A stretch of DNA of 64,000 bases from positions 248,001 through 312,000 of the forward strand of contig NZ_FWZT01000003.1 of NCBI RefSeq assembly GCF_900177345.1. The letters run 5' to 3'. This document shows, one piece after another, positions 42,956 to 52,017 of the stretch. Below the pieces are notes generated by a model. It did no database searches and was not told the DNA's origin. It was given only the letters and a program-made list of their open reading frames with translations. This stretch comes from Pseudobacteriovorax antillogorgiicola (GTDB lineage: Bacteria > Bdellovibrionota_B > Oligoflexia > Oligoflexales > Oligoflexaceae). A program made the translations under genes and the position numbers. The first letter of the stretch is position 1. Each line of letters begins with the position of its first letter.

Positions 42956-43921
42956 ATGAAATTCAACTCTCTTATATTCTGCATGAGTCTTGTTTGCAGT
43001 TTAGAACTAGCTGCAAAAACCAAATTCCTAAAATTCACCGGAGGCCCCACTGGGGGAACATTCCAACTATTTTCCAACAGTCTGTCTGTCCGGCTCTCAG
43101 AGAAACTACCCGGGGTGCGAGTTTCCAACCAAGCCTCCGCAGGCTCCACGGAGAACCTGCGTAAGATCAACCGAGGCCGGGTGGACTTTGGTGTGGTTCA
43201 TTCAGGGGATCTCTTTTTAGGGAGACAAGGCAAGTTATCAGGAGACAATAAAAGCTATCAGGATGTTCTGGCCATGGCTGTTCTCTATCGCTCTGCAGCT
43301 CAGCTGGTAGTCCTAAAAAAAAGTGATATTAGGTCTCTTGCTGACCTCAAAGGCAAGCGAATTGGCATAGGAGGCCCAGGCTCAGGTGCCGCAGCGACCG
43401 CAGAGCGATTTTTTCGGTCCGTAGGTCTTTGGGATTCCATTGACCGGCAGTTTCTAGGTTACAGCAAGGCCGCGAGTGCCATGAAGGACGGACACCTTGA
43501 TGCCATGTGGGTGGTTTCTGGTTTCCCAACCCGTGCCATTATAGAATTGGCAGCAACGAAGTCGGTGCGGCTTTTAGATCTGCAAGCAGAAGCCGACAAA
43601 AAAGGCTTCCTGGCAGCATACCCCTTCTATCAGGCTATTACTATCAAGGCAAAAACCTATGAAGGCGTAGACCATGATGTGAGGGTTTTTGCTGATTCAA
43701 CAGTCTGGGTCGCGGGCCGAAAAACAGATGACTCCTATGTGTATAAGACTCTCAAAGAAGTTTACTCGAAGGATGGCCTCGCCTATTTGCAGTCTGTGAT
43801 TCCTTCTTCGCGATACATGTCGCCAAGCACAGGAATCCAAGGGCTGAAGGTCCCACTTCACCCTGGGGCGAAAAAGTTTTGGCAGGAGATGGGGCAAGAG
43901 CTTACTAAGGAACAGCTATGA
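42956..43921 (+). CDS. TAXI-family TRAP transporter substrate-binding protein
   Basis: A periplasmic solute receptor, 321 aa with signal peptide MKFNSLIFCMSLVCSLELAA. TAXI features: 'FLKFTGGPTGGTFQLFSNSLS', 'ASAGSTENLRKINRGRVDFGVVHSG', 'DLKGKRIGIGGPGSGAAATAERFFRSVGL' and 'MKDGHLDAMWVVSGFP'. This family serves TRAP importers driven by an ion gradient; glutamate and related carboxylates are known ligands for some members, but the ligand here is not predictable. Its stop overlaps the permease start by 4 nt (ATGA), so the two are translationally coupled. Confidence 0.93.
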   Translation: MKFNSLIFCMSLVCSLELAAKTKFLKFTGGPTGGTFQLFSNSLSVRLSEKLPGVRVSNQASAGSTENLRKINRGRVDFGVVHSGDLFLGRQGKLSGDNKSYQDVLAMAVLYRSAAQLVVLKKSDIRSLADLKGKRIGIGGPGSGAAATAERFFRSVGLWDSIDRQFLGYSKAASAMKDGHLDAMWVVSGFPTRAIIELAATKSVRLLDLQAEADKKGFLAAYPFYQAITIKAKTYEGVDHDVRVFADSTVWVAGRKTDDSYVYKTLKEVYSKDGLAYLQSVIPSSRYMSPSTGIQGLKVPLHPGAKKFWQEMGQELTKEQL

Positions 43922-45837
43922 CAGCCTTTAGGCAGCTTTGGAGCGATGGCCCAAGGCAAACCCTCTTGGCCTTGCTCTCCGTAGCTATGGTTAGCTTTTA
44001 CGTCTATACCGCAGCGTTTGCTCCCCTTGGCCCCCAATATCATCGTGGTATCTATGTGGGAATCAGCCTCGTTATGATTTTTCTGAGCTATCCAAGCAAG
44101 CTCGGAACTTGGGTTGGGAAGCCTATCGACGTAATCTTGATCGTCGCGGCTACAGGCACTGTGAGCTACTGGATGACTCAATACGAAGCGCTGAACCTCC
44201 GCGCTGGTGCTGAAAACTCCACGGACTTTATGGTTTCCTGTATCGGCATTGTCGTGGCTCTGGAAGCCTCACGGCGAGTTCTTGGCTTCAGTTTCGTCCT
44301 AATAGCTCTGCTTATGCTTGGCTTTGCCTATGCTGGCCCGTGGATGCCAGAGATGATCCAACATGGAGGCTTCGAAATTGAGGAGATAGCTAATTACCTC
44401 TTTGTATCCACAGGCGGTGTATTCGGTATCATGGCAAATGTACTCGCCACCTATGTGATTCTCTTCATTTTCTTTGGGGCTTTTCTAGAAAAGTCGGGAG
44501 GCGCTAAATTTTTTATAGACCTCCCCCTGGCCCTAGCTGGTCATAAGGCAGGTGGTCCCGGAAAAGTCTCTGTGATTGCATCCGGTTTATTCGGTTCTAT
44601 ATCAGGAAGTGCGATCGCCAACACAGTTTCTACCGGCTCGTTCACCATCCCATTGATGAAGAAGTCAGGGTTTAAGCCTGAAGTCGCTGGAGCCATCGAG
44701 CCAGCAGCATCGATCGGTGGTATGTTTCTTCCTCCCATAATGGGGGCAGGAGGTTTCATTATGGCTGAGCTAGTGGAACGAAGTTACTCTGATATCATGG
44801 TGATTGCTATCCTCCCCGCCCTCCTTTATTTTCTTGGTGTTTTCTTTATGATTCATTTTGAAGCCAAACGATCTGGGGTTACCGGACTTTCGCCATCAGA
44901 GCTACCTGATACTAGAGTTGTTTTAAAAGAAGGCGCCTGGCATGGGCTGCCCTTGCTCGTCATTGTGATTAGTATGATCCTAGGTCGGTCAGCTGGCTAC
45001 TCAGCCGTCTTAGGCATCGGGGCTTGCATTCTGGTCAGTTGGATCATCGGTAAAGAGCCGATGAAGATCCCTCAGATACTTTCAGCCATGATCGACGGGG
45101 CAAAAGCGACTCTAGTTATTGGTGCAACTGTCGGGGTGATTGGAGTGGTGGTCGGAGTTGTCGATCTTACCGGGATTGGTCTGCAAATTTCAGAGATGAT
45201 CCTAAGCGTGGCTAAAGGCATCGAACTATCACAATTTATCCCAGGCTTGGTTGATATTCCGGCAACGGAAATCAATCGCTATGGCCAACTTCTGGTGACC
45301 TTGATCCTAGTTGCTATTTCGTCCCTGGTACTCGGTATGGGAATGCCGGTAACGGCATCCTATCTTGTAAGCGCAGTTTTGGTAGTACCCGCCTTCACCG
45401 AGCTCGGGGTTTCAGCCATTGCTGCTCATATGATCGTTTACTGGCTAAGCCAAGATTCAAATATCACGCCTCCAGTATGCGTTGCAGCCTATGCTGGTGC
45501 CGCCATTGCTAAATCGGATCCTTGGAAAACAGGTTGGACAGCATTTCGATATGCAAAAATGCTCTATATCATGCCCATCCTATTTGCATTCCACCCGGAG
45601 ATTTTACTGTCTGGAGACTGGCCTAACATCGCTTTGGTATATCTTGGAGCTATTGCGGGAACAGTGTGCTTCTCTTCTTTTGTTCAGGGATATTTAATAG
45701 AACCCTTGAGTCCCTTGGGGCGGAGCTTTATGCTTGGAGCAACAGCTCTCTTTTTCTGGGGGAGTATCTTAAGCATAGGAATTGCCGTGTGCTTGGTCTT
45801 CGCGAGCAAACATCACAGCGCCATAACTAGTGCCTAG
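43918..45837 (+). CDS. TRAP transporter fused permease (small and large membrane subunits)
   Basis: A 639-aa inner-membrane protein joining the 4-TM DctQ-like and 12-TM DctM-like subunits, as is normal for TAXI-TRAP systems. The first ~115 residues are the small part. The large part has the inverted-repeat hairpin signatures 'GLFGSISGSAIANTVSTGSFTIPLMKKSGFKPEVAGAIEPAASIGGMFLPPIMGAG' and 'LGMGMPVTASYLVSAVLVVPAF', typical of the TRAP-T 4TM/12TM fusion. With the binding protein just upstream it makes a complete importer. Its stop codon (45835-45837) lies inside the left end of repeat copy B. Confidence 0.94.
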   Translation: MTAFRQLWSDGPRQTLLALLSVAMVSFYVYTAAFAPLGPQYHRGIYVGISLVMIFLSYPSKLGTWVGKPIDVILIVAATGTVSYWMTQYEALNLRAGAENSTDFMVSCIGIVVALEASRRVLGFSFVLIALLMLGFAYAGPWMPEMIQHGGFEIEEIANYLFVSTGGVFGIMANVLATYVILFIFFGAFLEKSGGAKFFIDLPLALAGHKAGGPGKVSVIASGLFGSISGSAIANTVSTGSFTIPLMKKSGFKPEVAGAIEPAASIGGMFLPPIMGAGGFIMAELVERSYSDIMVIAILPALLYFLGVFFMIHFEAKRSGVTGLSPSELPDTRVVLKEGAWHGLPLLVIVISMILGRSAGYSAVLGIGACILVSWIIGKEPMKIPQILSAMIDGAKATLVIGATVGVIGVVVGVVDLTGIGLQISEMILSVAKGIELSQFIPGLVDIPATEINRYGQLLVTLILVAISSLVLGMGMPVTASYLVSAVLVVPAFTELGVSAIAAHMIVYWLSQDSNITPPVCVAAYAGAAIAKSDPWKTGWTAFRYAKMLYIMPILFAFHPEILLSGDWPNIALVYLGAIAGTVCFSSFVQGYLIEPLSPLGRSFMLGATALFFWGSILSIGIAVCLVFASKHHSAITSA

Positions 45838-45955
45838 TCGATTTGAATTCGGCTAGGCGACTAGAAGCGAGCGAGGAGACAGTACCTGCTGGGTACAGTA
45901 ACGCATGAGTGACAAAGTCAACAACGCCTAGGCTCCAAATCGACTTGACACTAGC
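45834..45955 (+). repeat. Intergenic repeat, copy B, with nested inverted arms
   Basis: Homologous to copy A (41259). Left arms GTCGATTTG (45837-45845) and CTAGGCG (45853-45859) are exactly complementary to CGCCTAG (45925-45931) and CAAATCGAC (45936-45944), so the whole element can fold into one long stem around a 65-nt core. It begins within the TRAP permease stop codon. It may act as a folded RNA 3' end or be a small non-autonomous mobile element. Confidence 0.8.
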
Positions 45956-45962
45956 AAGCAAC

Positions 45963-45991
45963 GATGAGGCTAAGATTGTCTTAGCCTCATC
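45963..45991. terminator. Strong hairpin between convergent genes, no T-tract
   Basis: GATGAGGCTAAG (45963-45974) and CTTAGCCTCATC (45980-45991) form a perfect 12-bp stem with a 5-nt loop, between the TRAP permease and outer-membrane protein genes. It has no T run on either strand. Confidence 0.55.
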
Positions 45992-45999
45992 CTCAATGA

Positions 46000-46665
46000 T
46001 CAAAGTTGAGCACTAAGCCCAAGAAGGACAGAAACCGAGTTGTACCCGATTGAGTTGTCTTTAGTTTTGCCTAGACTCTGAAGGCGATCGGGACCACCAG
46101 CTAGGTTGATTTGGTATTCGTCGACTTTTGACTCTCGGATCTCTAGCATTTTCGATCCGATATCAACCGCCACCATTCCTTTGACGAAGCTCATCAATGG
46201 GAAATAGGTACCGACGCTCACATCCACACCCCGCTCACGAAACGTTTCCGTGCCACGAGCATCATAGCCAGTTGCTGTTTCGATTCCGTCAAACTCTCTT
46301 TCACCCTTAGAGTATAGGGTGTAGCGAAGCTTAGCAAACGGTGTTAGCAGGCTCTCATGGCTACCGATGAGACCGAAGTCTAAGGAAACACTATTATGTA
46401 CAGCATCAGTGGTAAGATCGCTGGCACCTGTGAAATTATCGTACTTTGCAGTGCTAAACGATAGACCTGTAGTTAGCGGGAGTCCAGTAAGGCCCTCAAG
46501 CTGATAGCCAAGGCTCAAGCGAGCTTCGTTGCTATAGTTTTTAGCACTTACTTTGCCAGTATCAAAGCTGGACTCCCGGCGTCCGGCTTCCATGTCTACC
46601 GAAAAATCAGCAAGTGCGGGACCAGCTAGTAACACGCCTAGCAAAGCGAATGATGTATATTTCAT
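46000..46665 (-). CDS. Outer membrane beta-barrel protein
   Basis: A 221-aa precursor with a clear signal peptide (MKYTSFALLGVLLAGPALA) and AGGAG before ATG. The mature part alternates polar and hydrophobic residues in about eight strands ('NEARLSLGYQLEGL', 'AKLRYTLYSKG', 'RGVDVSVGTYFPL', 'NSVSVLLGLSAQL') and ends in a hydrophobic strand, as small barrels do. OmpA- or OprF-like barrels have this size, but there is no specific family match. It starts 9 nt after the end of the upstream lipoprotein gene, so the two form an operon. Confidence 0.82.
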   Translation of the reverse strand: MKYTSFALLGVLLAGPALADFSVDMEAGRRESSFDTGKVSAKNYSNEARLSLGYQLEGLTGLPLTTGLSFSTAKYDNFTGASDLTTDAVHNSVSLDFGLIGSHESLLTPFAKLRYTLYSKGEREFDGIETATGYDARGTETFRERGVDVSVGTYFPLMSFVKGMVAVDIGSKMLEIRESKVDEYQINLAGGPDRLQSLGKTKDNSIGYNSVSVLLGLSAQL

Positions 46666-46674
46666 GGCTATCTC

Positions 46675-47973
46675 CTATTTTTCAACTTTAATCAGAACGG
46701 TGTCGTTTTCACCAACAGAAAATCCAAGATCGAGATCAAGCAGATTCGATGCCTCATCAAGATTAACCTGTACTGAGCCAAGGACTTCACCTTTGTTGGC
46801 CTCATATTGCTTATGAGCCCAAGTTTTCTTGATGTGGAATAGGATGTCGCCAGTCTCACGATCGAAGTCCGGAAGAATATTCGCGCGATTGACAACGAGG
46901 CTCTTGTCCCCTTTTGGGTACTTCATCGCCATTTTATCGAGAATCATGTAGACGATCTCGTAGTCGAGAGTTTTGCCGTCCTCCAACTTGAGAAGAGGAA
47001 GTCCTTGATCCTGATCTTCCAGTGCAACGTCAGCTAACTTATAGCTGATTGTGTGATAAGCCAGTTTCTCTTGCTCACGAAGAAGTGTTCTCACTTGAGT
47101 TAAGGCTTCTAAAGCCTTGGTTAGTAGATCCTTGTCTTCAGAACCTACGCTTTTGCGATCAGCACACTTTTTTTCACCACAGGTAGCCAGATTGGAAACT
47201 CGGTTGACAGCGTTGGCAAGCTCACTAAGAAGTGTTTTCTTCTCCTTCTCAAGCTTTTCCTTTTTCTTCTTATCGTCTTCTGCATCTAACTTAGTCTGGT
47301 TGGTCTGAAGTTTATTTGCAAGAATCTCGATCGTCTTCTTGGTTTCCATATCTTCAGCATAGATCTCGTGGGCCTCATCGGCCTTCTCGCGCTCTGCTTT
47401 TGTAAGGAGAATGGCATCCTTGACGCTCAGTGCAACTTCTTCGGAGACTGGCTCAAGGTTCAGCATATACCGATCTAAAGCCTCAACCTTAAACTCGACT
47501 GTTTGACCTTCACTAGACGCCGGATAGTAGTGTTTGCTTCCTAGCTTTGTGCCATTTAGCACTAGACGATAGTCACCAGCACTCCAGTCCAGATCCTGAC
47601 GAGCGATTTTTATTAGAAGAACTTCCTTATCCAGCGAAACTTCAAATAAGTCATCGCTTAAGGTCTTATACTTCACCTCTTCCGTCTCGCCATCAGATTC
47701 TACTTTCTTCTGAAAAGCGATCATCTTCTTCAAGTCTGCTTTGATAACGTCTGGATCGCCTAGAAGAACTCCACCAAGAGGCAATGAAAAACTGATCGGA
47801 TTAGCGACAGACTCATCGTAGGTATTCGTCTCATAGGTTGTACTCACCAAGGCAGCACCTGGCACCGAAACAGCTTCACGATTTTTCGCTGGACCATGAT
47901 CACCAGAATCATCGTTTTGACAGGCGATAGGCAATACCCCTGCAAGAGAGACAATCAAGGCTTTTCTAAACAT
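46675..47973 (-). CDS. Lipoprotein with central charged coiled coil
   Basis: A 432-aa precursor. ATG 47973 with AAGGAG upstream gives MFRKALIVSLAGVLPIAC (Gln at +2). Residues ~25-180 are beta-rich ('LDWSAGDYRLVLNGTKLGSKHYYP'). Residues ~185-275 form a strongly charged coiled coil ('DAEDDKKKKEKLEKEKKTLLSELANAVNRV'), with a small Cys pair ('TCGEKKC') after it. A helical and then beta C-terminal region follows. The long coil may span part of the periplasm. It is co-transcribed with the outer-membrane barrel gene 9 nt downstream, suggesting a surface or envelope-spanning pair. No family recognised. Confidence 0.82.
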   Translation of the reverse strand: MFRKALIVSLAGVLPIACQNDDSGDHGPAKNREAVSVPGAALVSTTYETNTYDESVANPISFSLPLGGVLLGDPDVIKADLKKMIAFQKKVESDGETEEVKYKTLSDDLFEVSLDKEVLLIKIARQDLDWSAGDYRLVLNGTKLGSKHYYPASSEGQTVEFKVEALDRYMLNLEPVSEEVALSVKDAILLTKAEREKADEAHEIYAEDMETKKTIEILANKLQTNQTKLDAEDDKKKKEKLEKEKKTLLSELANAVNRVSNLATCGEKKCADRKSVGSEDKDLLTKALEALTQVRTLLREQEKLAYHTISYKLADVALEDQDQGLPLLKLEDGKTLDYEIVYMILDKMAMKYPKGDKSLVVNRANILPDFDRETGDILFHIKKTWAHKQYEANKGEVLGSVQVNLDEASNLLDLDLGFSVGENDTVLIKVEK

Positions 47974-48313
47974 ACACAGCTCCTTGTTACTCAAAATTTT
48001 TTTGCTGCAATGAATTGTCTAGTTTTAACTTCAACCGAAACTCATATCATGCGAAGCCACAAAGATTACAAACACTGCAAGCAACTATCACGTTCCTAAG
48101 AACGACTAGATATAAGTAAGAAGATTTGCGATGACAACGAATTATTGCGTTTTTTAGCAAAAAAAATAGGTTTTTGACTGAGAGTTACGTTTTGTTGGAT
48201 CAGTATGACCCGATGCTCGACCTTAAAAAATAACTAAGACGGTCGTGAGTAAGCCTAAGTTTGGGTGTTGGAGGATGCAAGCACATCCTCCTTTTGCCGG
48301 AATAGTGTATCCC
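47974..48313. other. Intergenic region with a perfect hairpin
   Basis: About 340 nt. GGAGGATG (48270-48277) pairs with CATCCTCC (48284-48291), followed by TTTTG on the plus strand. It lies 22 nt past the stop of the minus-strand gene at 48314, which it probably serves. The plus-strand T run would also suit a small plus-strand transcript, but no gene is visible. The rest is AT-rich promoter-like sequence for the lipoprotein operon. Confidence 0.45.
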
Positions 48314-48757
48314 TTAAAACTCAGGTGATTCTATATAGAGACTGGGGCTATTGCCCCTAAATCGGTGAAAGCCATGGCCTAAGAGAGGGTACTTCGTATC
48401 TTTAGTGACCAAGCTAAAACTAGACATGCTCCAGTTATCATAACTGCAAAACGTGCAGTTTCCCGAACGATGGATAATTGTGACGCCGTTGAGATCGAAG
48501 GGGTGGCTTAGATTTGCGACGTTGATCGTGAACTCTTTAAACGAACCATTGGGCAAGGATGAGGCTCGATTAATATTTCGAAACCATTGAACTCCTGATT
48601 GGGTGTCAACACGGATATCGATTCGACTGCCGCCTCGCACGTCGTCTCCTCCAGTGTTAAATTGAGCTAGCAACTCTCGGGCGTGCAAGGGAGCACTACT
48701 TAAAAAAGCCGATCCTAGAATGATCTTTGCTAGTATTACTGTCGTTCCATACTTCAT
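48314..48757 (-). CDS. Small secreted beta-rich protein
   Basis: A 147-aa precursor. ATG 48757 follows AAGGA and yields a signal peptide ending 'SSAPLHA'. The mature ~120 residues are polar and beta-rich ('ELLAQFNTGGDDVRGGSRIDIRVDTQSGVQWFRNINRASSLPNGSFKEFTINV'). A close Cys pair ('CTFC') and the later segment 'LLGHGFHRFRGNSPSLYIES' follow. The layout resembles secreted beta-sandwich lectin-like proteins, but I cannot name a family. Single gene with its own hairpin. Confidence 0.75.
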   Translation of the reverse strand: MKYGTTVILAKIILGSAFLSSAPLHARELLAQFNTGGDDVRGGSRIDIRVDTQSGVQWFRNINRASSLPNGSFKEFTINVANLSHPFDLNGVTIIHRSGNCTFCSYDNWSMSSFSLVTKDTKYPLLGHGFHRFRGNSPSLYIESPEF

Positions 48758-48903
48758 AACTTTTTCCTTTCGTAATAGAATGCTTTTGGAGTTGATTAAA
48801 ACTAGCATCATTTTTTAAGTGAGTATGATAGTGACTATATGTCTGAGGCTGATTTGCGTCCGCAAATTTTGCGCTTTGCGAACCCTGTTAAAGGAGGCAC
48901 ATT

Positions 48904-49287
48904 ATGTCTGTTAAAGTAAATCCCCTACACAAGCTGTCGTGCCATTGCGGGGCTGTCGAGATCCAGTTGACGCTTCCCCAAGGCATTCATAAGCCAAGGC
49001 GATGCAATTGCTCCATATGTATGAGACGGGGAACGGTCGTCGCTTCGGTCAAGCTTGAGGACCTTAAAATTCTAAAAGGGAAAGAAAAGCTTAGCCTATA
49101 TCAATTCAATACGATGACAGCAAAGCACTACTTTTGCTCAATATGCGGAATCTATACTCATCACCAGCGGCGATCTGATCCTACTGAATATGGCTATAAC
49201 ACCGCTTGTTTGGAGGGTGTCAACTCATATGAGATTAAAAATGTCGAGATGGGCGATGGTGTGAACCATCCTAAAGATCGAATCTGA
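48904..49287 (+). CDS. GFA-family (CENP-V/GFA domain) zinc protein
   Basis: A 127-aa protein with the zinc-ligand Cys set of the GFA fold: C13/C15 in 'LSCHCGAVEI', C34/C36/C39 in 'CNCSICMRRG' and C78/C81 in 'YFCSICGIYTHH'. AAAGGAGG precedes ATG. Some members were named glutathione-dependent formaldehyde-activating enzymes, but most, including this one, have unproven activity. Cytoplasmic single gene, convergent with the receiver-TPR gene. Confidence 0.9.
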   Translation: MSVKVNPLHKLSCHCGAVEIQLTLPQGIHKPRRCNCSICMRRGTVVASVKLEDLKILKGKEKLSLYQFNTMTAKHYFCSICGIYTHHQRRSDPTEYGYNTACLEGVNSYEIKNVEMGDGVNHPKDRI

Positions 49288-49345
49288 TCAGCAAATCGAG
49301 CTTAATGCTACCTAAGGCACGAACGTCTTTAGAAAAGCCAAGACC

Positions 49346-50596
49346 CTATCCTAGAACATCTTGCAATTCCTGGGTTCGCGCCTCGAAATTCTGTTCGTCG
49401 AGATCATCAGACTCGCACAGGGTAATATAGTTGGTCTCCTCGTCAGAGTAACTTTTCCGCGACAATAGCTTCGCGTACGTCCGCGCTTTTTGAAACGTGT
49501 CGCGACTTTCTTCGAAAGATCGATTAAACCAGTCTATGGCCATACTGTAATCTGACTGGCGATAATAGCCATAGCCGATGTTAAACATCAGCTTTGTCTT
49601 CGCATCGCGATCAACAATGAAACTTAGAGCAGACTTATAGTGAGTGATGCCTTCATCGATGGCTCCACCATGAACCTTCGTGATACCAATACAGTTCATC
49701 AAGCAAGCCAAGGTTCTTGACAGGGAAGGCGTCTTCTCTCTTATATAATCTTGAAGGTTTTGAGCTACAGTCTTGCCCGCAGCGGCGATTTTGTTATTAG
49801 GGTCAAGTTTCAGGCCGCGTTCAAAGGACTCAAGGGCTTCATCAGCTTTCTTAGATTGAAGCTCCAGCTGACCCAAATGACAAATTCTCTCCAAATTATC
49901 TGGGCTCAGCACATCAGCTAGCTTAAGATAGTTATAGGCATCCTCGTTCTGCTTGCGCTCCATACAGATTTTTCCCATGAGGGTCAGCATTCGAACGTTA
50001 CGATGATCACCATCCATCAGCTTGACTAATAGAGACTCACAGGCCTGATAATGGCCGCGCTCCCAAAGAATATCCGCAAGCAGTAGGCTCAATGGCACAG
50101 GATTAGGGGCTTGCGCCAGCAGATCGATGATAGTTTTCATTGAAGACTGGGAATCTTCCCGCAAGTCTAAGGCCTGATGAATCATCTGGTAGTGTGTGTG
50201 ATACCATTCATACTCATCGAAAATATTCTCCAGCTCTTTTTGGAAAACGTTTTGTGTCACAGGCTTTGCTAAGAACGACATGCAAAAAAACTCATCCGCC
50301 AATGCCAGGTCTCGATCTGCGATCGTTCCCGAAACCACCAGAATCGGCGTCAAAGCAAACCGTGGATCTTGTCTAAGCCGATGGGTGATACCAGGACCCT
50401 TGATACCATCTTTGATATCCCAGTCGATGAGAAAAAGATCGAACTCTTTCTCAAGGGCAAAGTCTTTGAATAGAGCTTCAGCAGTTTCATATTTGCAGAC
50501 TTCGAACCCAGCATCTAAACAATACTGGCTAAGAATCTGTTGATAATGAGGGTCGGCATCGATGATTGCGACCGTCTTAGCGACGGAAGTAGCCAT
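49346..50596 (-). CDS. Response regulator with receiver domain and TPR array
   Basis: A 416-aa cytoplasmic protein. The N-terminal receiver (~5-130) has D12-type acidic residues ('AIIDADP'), a likely phospho-acceptor D58 in 'LFLIDWDI' and the Lys in 'FLAKPVT'. Residues ~165-400 are tetratricopeptide repeats ('LLADILWERGHYQACESLLVKLM', 'AYNYLKLADVLSPDNLERICHLGQLELQSKKADEALESFERGLKLDPNN', 'NIGYGYYRQSDYSMAIDWFNRSFEES'). It has no DNA-binding or enzyme output, so phosphorylation probably changes protein contacts through the TPRs. The start has GGAG 8 nt upstream. No kinase is adjacent. Confidence 0.92.
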   Translation of the reverse strand: MATSVAKTVAIIDADPHYQQILSQYCLDAGFEVCKYETAEALFKDFALEKEFDLFLIDWDIKDGIKGPGITHRLRQDPRFALTPILVVSGTIADRDLALADEFFCMSFLAKPVTQNVFQKELENIFDEYEWYHTHYQMIHQALDLREDSQSSMKTIIDLLAQAPNPVPLSLLLADILWERGHYQACESLLVKLMDGDHRNVRMLTLMGKICMERKQNEDAYNYLKLADVLSPDNLERICHLGQLELQSKKADEALESFERGLKLDPNNKIAAAGKTVAQNLQDYIREKTPSLSRTLACLMNCIGITKVHGGAIDEGITHYKSALSFIVDRDAKTKLMFNIGYGYYRQSDYSMAIDWFNRSFEESRDTFQKARTYAKLLSRKSYSDEETNYITLCESDDLDEQNFEARTQELQDVLG

Positions 50597-50883
50597 AGTT
50601 ACAACTCCAAAGAATTTTCAGCTTTTGCATATAAGTTAAAGCTTCGGTCGCTATGGTGGCTTTTTTAGGCTACTTTAAAGCCAAGTAGATACCTGCCTAA
50701 TTTTAGAACCTTAGCAAGAGCCACCGAAAATCAATTAAAACGGTAGCTCCAGACCCGTCGCTAAAAAGTTAGCTTAGGAATCAAACGGACTATACAGATA
50801 GAGTGCTTTCTTACTCTAGGTAGGTATGGCGCGGCGTTTGCAGGATCTCAGTCGATAATCGGGCAACTCCATGAGGATGATTC

Positions 50884-51480
50884 ATGAAGTTTCTTATCCC
50901 TATGTTTTTCGGGGCCTTGATTGTTGCTGTTATCAACTCTTATTCCTCCAAGCTGAGCGCTACCCGATTCTCATCAGAAGACCTGGAAAACATCGAAACT
51001 AGTGTGCCACTACTTGAAATGCAATGGCCATCATTTGGGCCAATCTCATCACCCTTCGGGACTCGCAAGGGTGGCTTCCATTATGGTATTGATATCGCGT
51101 CAGATCCTGGAACTCCAGTTTACGCGATTGCTCAGGGTAAGGTCTATTGGGCAGCCAAGGCAAAGGGTTATGGCAATACGATAATCTTAGACCACCCGTT
51201 TAACCTTCAGTCTACCTATGCTCACCTCGATAAAATCTACGTGCGCTGGGGCCAAAAGGTCTCAACTGGAGAGCTGATCGGCACGGTGGGCTCCACAGGT
51301 GTGGTGACAGGACCTCACCTGCACTTCGAAGTGCGTTTAGCCAGCAAAGCTCTCAATCCCACAGAGGTTTTCACACCTCACCCAGGGTCGTTTCTGATTG
51401 ATAATCGATTTGAGCGTATTCCTGAAGGTAAGAAAGCACCGGAGCAAACGAAGAGCCTGCCGTTTCAACCTATTCATTAG
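50884..51480 (+). CDS. M23-family (LytM-type) peptidoglycan endopeptidase
   Basis: A 198-aa exported protein with an N-terminal hydrophobic signal or anchor ('FLIPMFFGALIVAVINSY'). The M23 metallopeptidase domain (~50-170) has all zinc and catalytic residues: 'GGFHYGIDIAS' (H66, D70), 'STYAHLDKI' (H114) and 'GPHLHFEVRL' (H145, H147). It is therefore likely an active enzyme cutting cell-wall peptide cross-links, not a LytM activator with lost ligands. GAGG lies 7 nt before ATG. Short, single-domain, no LysM or coiled coil. Single gene. Confidence 0.93.
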   Translation: MKFLIPMFFGALIVAVINSYSSKLSATRFSSEDLENIETSVPLLEMQWPSFGPISSPFGTRKGGFHYGIDIASDPGTPVYAIAQGKVYWAAKAKGYGNTIILDHPFNLQSTYAHLDKIYVRWGQKVSTGELIGTVGSTGVVTGPHLHFEVRLASKALNPTEVFTPHPGSFLIDNRFERIPEGKKAPEQTKSLPFQPIH

Positions 51481-51567
51481 CGGCACCATAAGGCCCATGG
51501 GCTAGAAAATGTCTAACTCTTGGCCAAATAGAGTGTCTAAAGCTTTAACAGTTTTTTATGGAATTTC

Positions 51568-51846
51568 TCAAGCAACACCCGATGTCATGTAGGGACAGTT
51601 CATCGACATAAAACGCCCAGAGGGGCGATTGCGATTTTCGGCTTGCTTTGCCAGATTAGCGATCACCTCGTGGTTCCTCTCCCCAGGCCTAGGCTTTTGG
51701 CTATGAAAGTCTGAAACCTCAACTTGCAGCATATTTAAGATGATAACAGATAGAAAGTGTAGGAGAGCCCTTTGGAATTCATTCGCCTTGCGAAAGAATC
51801 GTCCAATACGGGTCAGATAGCTCATTCCAATATAGACAGCCGTCAT
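51568..51846 (-). CDS. Small basic protein of unknown function
   Basis: A 92-aa frame with a G-rich site (GGGGG, 7 nt before ATG). The N-terminal half is amphipathic and basic ('YLTRIGRFFRKANEFQRALLHFLSVIILNML'); the rest is polar with a C-terminal Cys. Composition is plausible for a real protein, but there is no family match or operon support. It converges on the M23 gene. Confidence 0.45.
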   Translation of the reverse strand: MTAVYIGMSYLTRIGRFFRKANEFQRALLHFLSVIILNMLQVEVSDFHSQKPRPGERNHEVIANLAKQAENRNRPSGRFMSMNCPYMTSGVA

Positions 51847-52017
51847 GGTTGGTCCCCCACTACAAAGTATTTACGCTAAGGCAATCTCTTTGTTATCGAC
51901 AAGTTAGGGGGGACACTTTAGCTAATCTGTAATTCTTTTATTTAAATACGATTTTCCAGCATCTTAGCGATAGCGGCTCCGCGGATGCACCATAAAATCA
52001 TTCGTAATAAAAGTATC

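Noticed and set aside
41259-45955. A composite transposon bounded by the two repeat copies
   Set aside because: The copies are in the same orientation, the enclosed genes are ordinary (kinase, TRAP transporter), and there is no transposase or target duplication.
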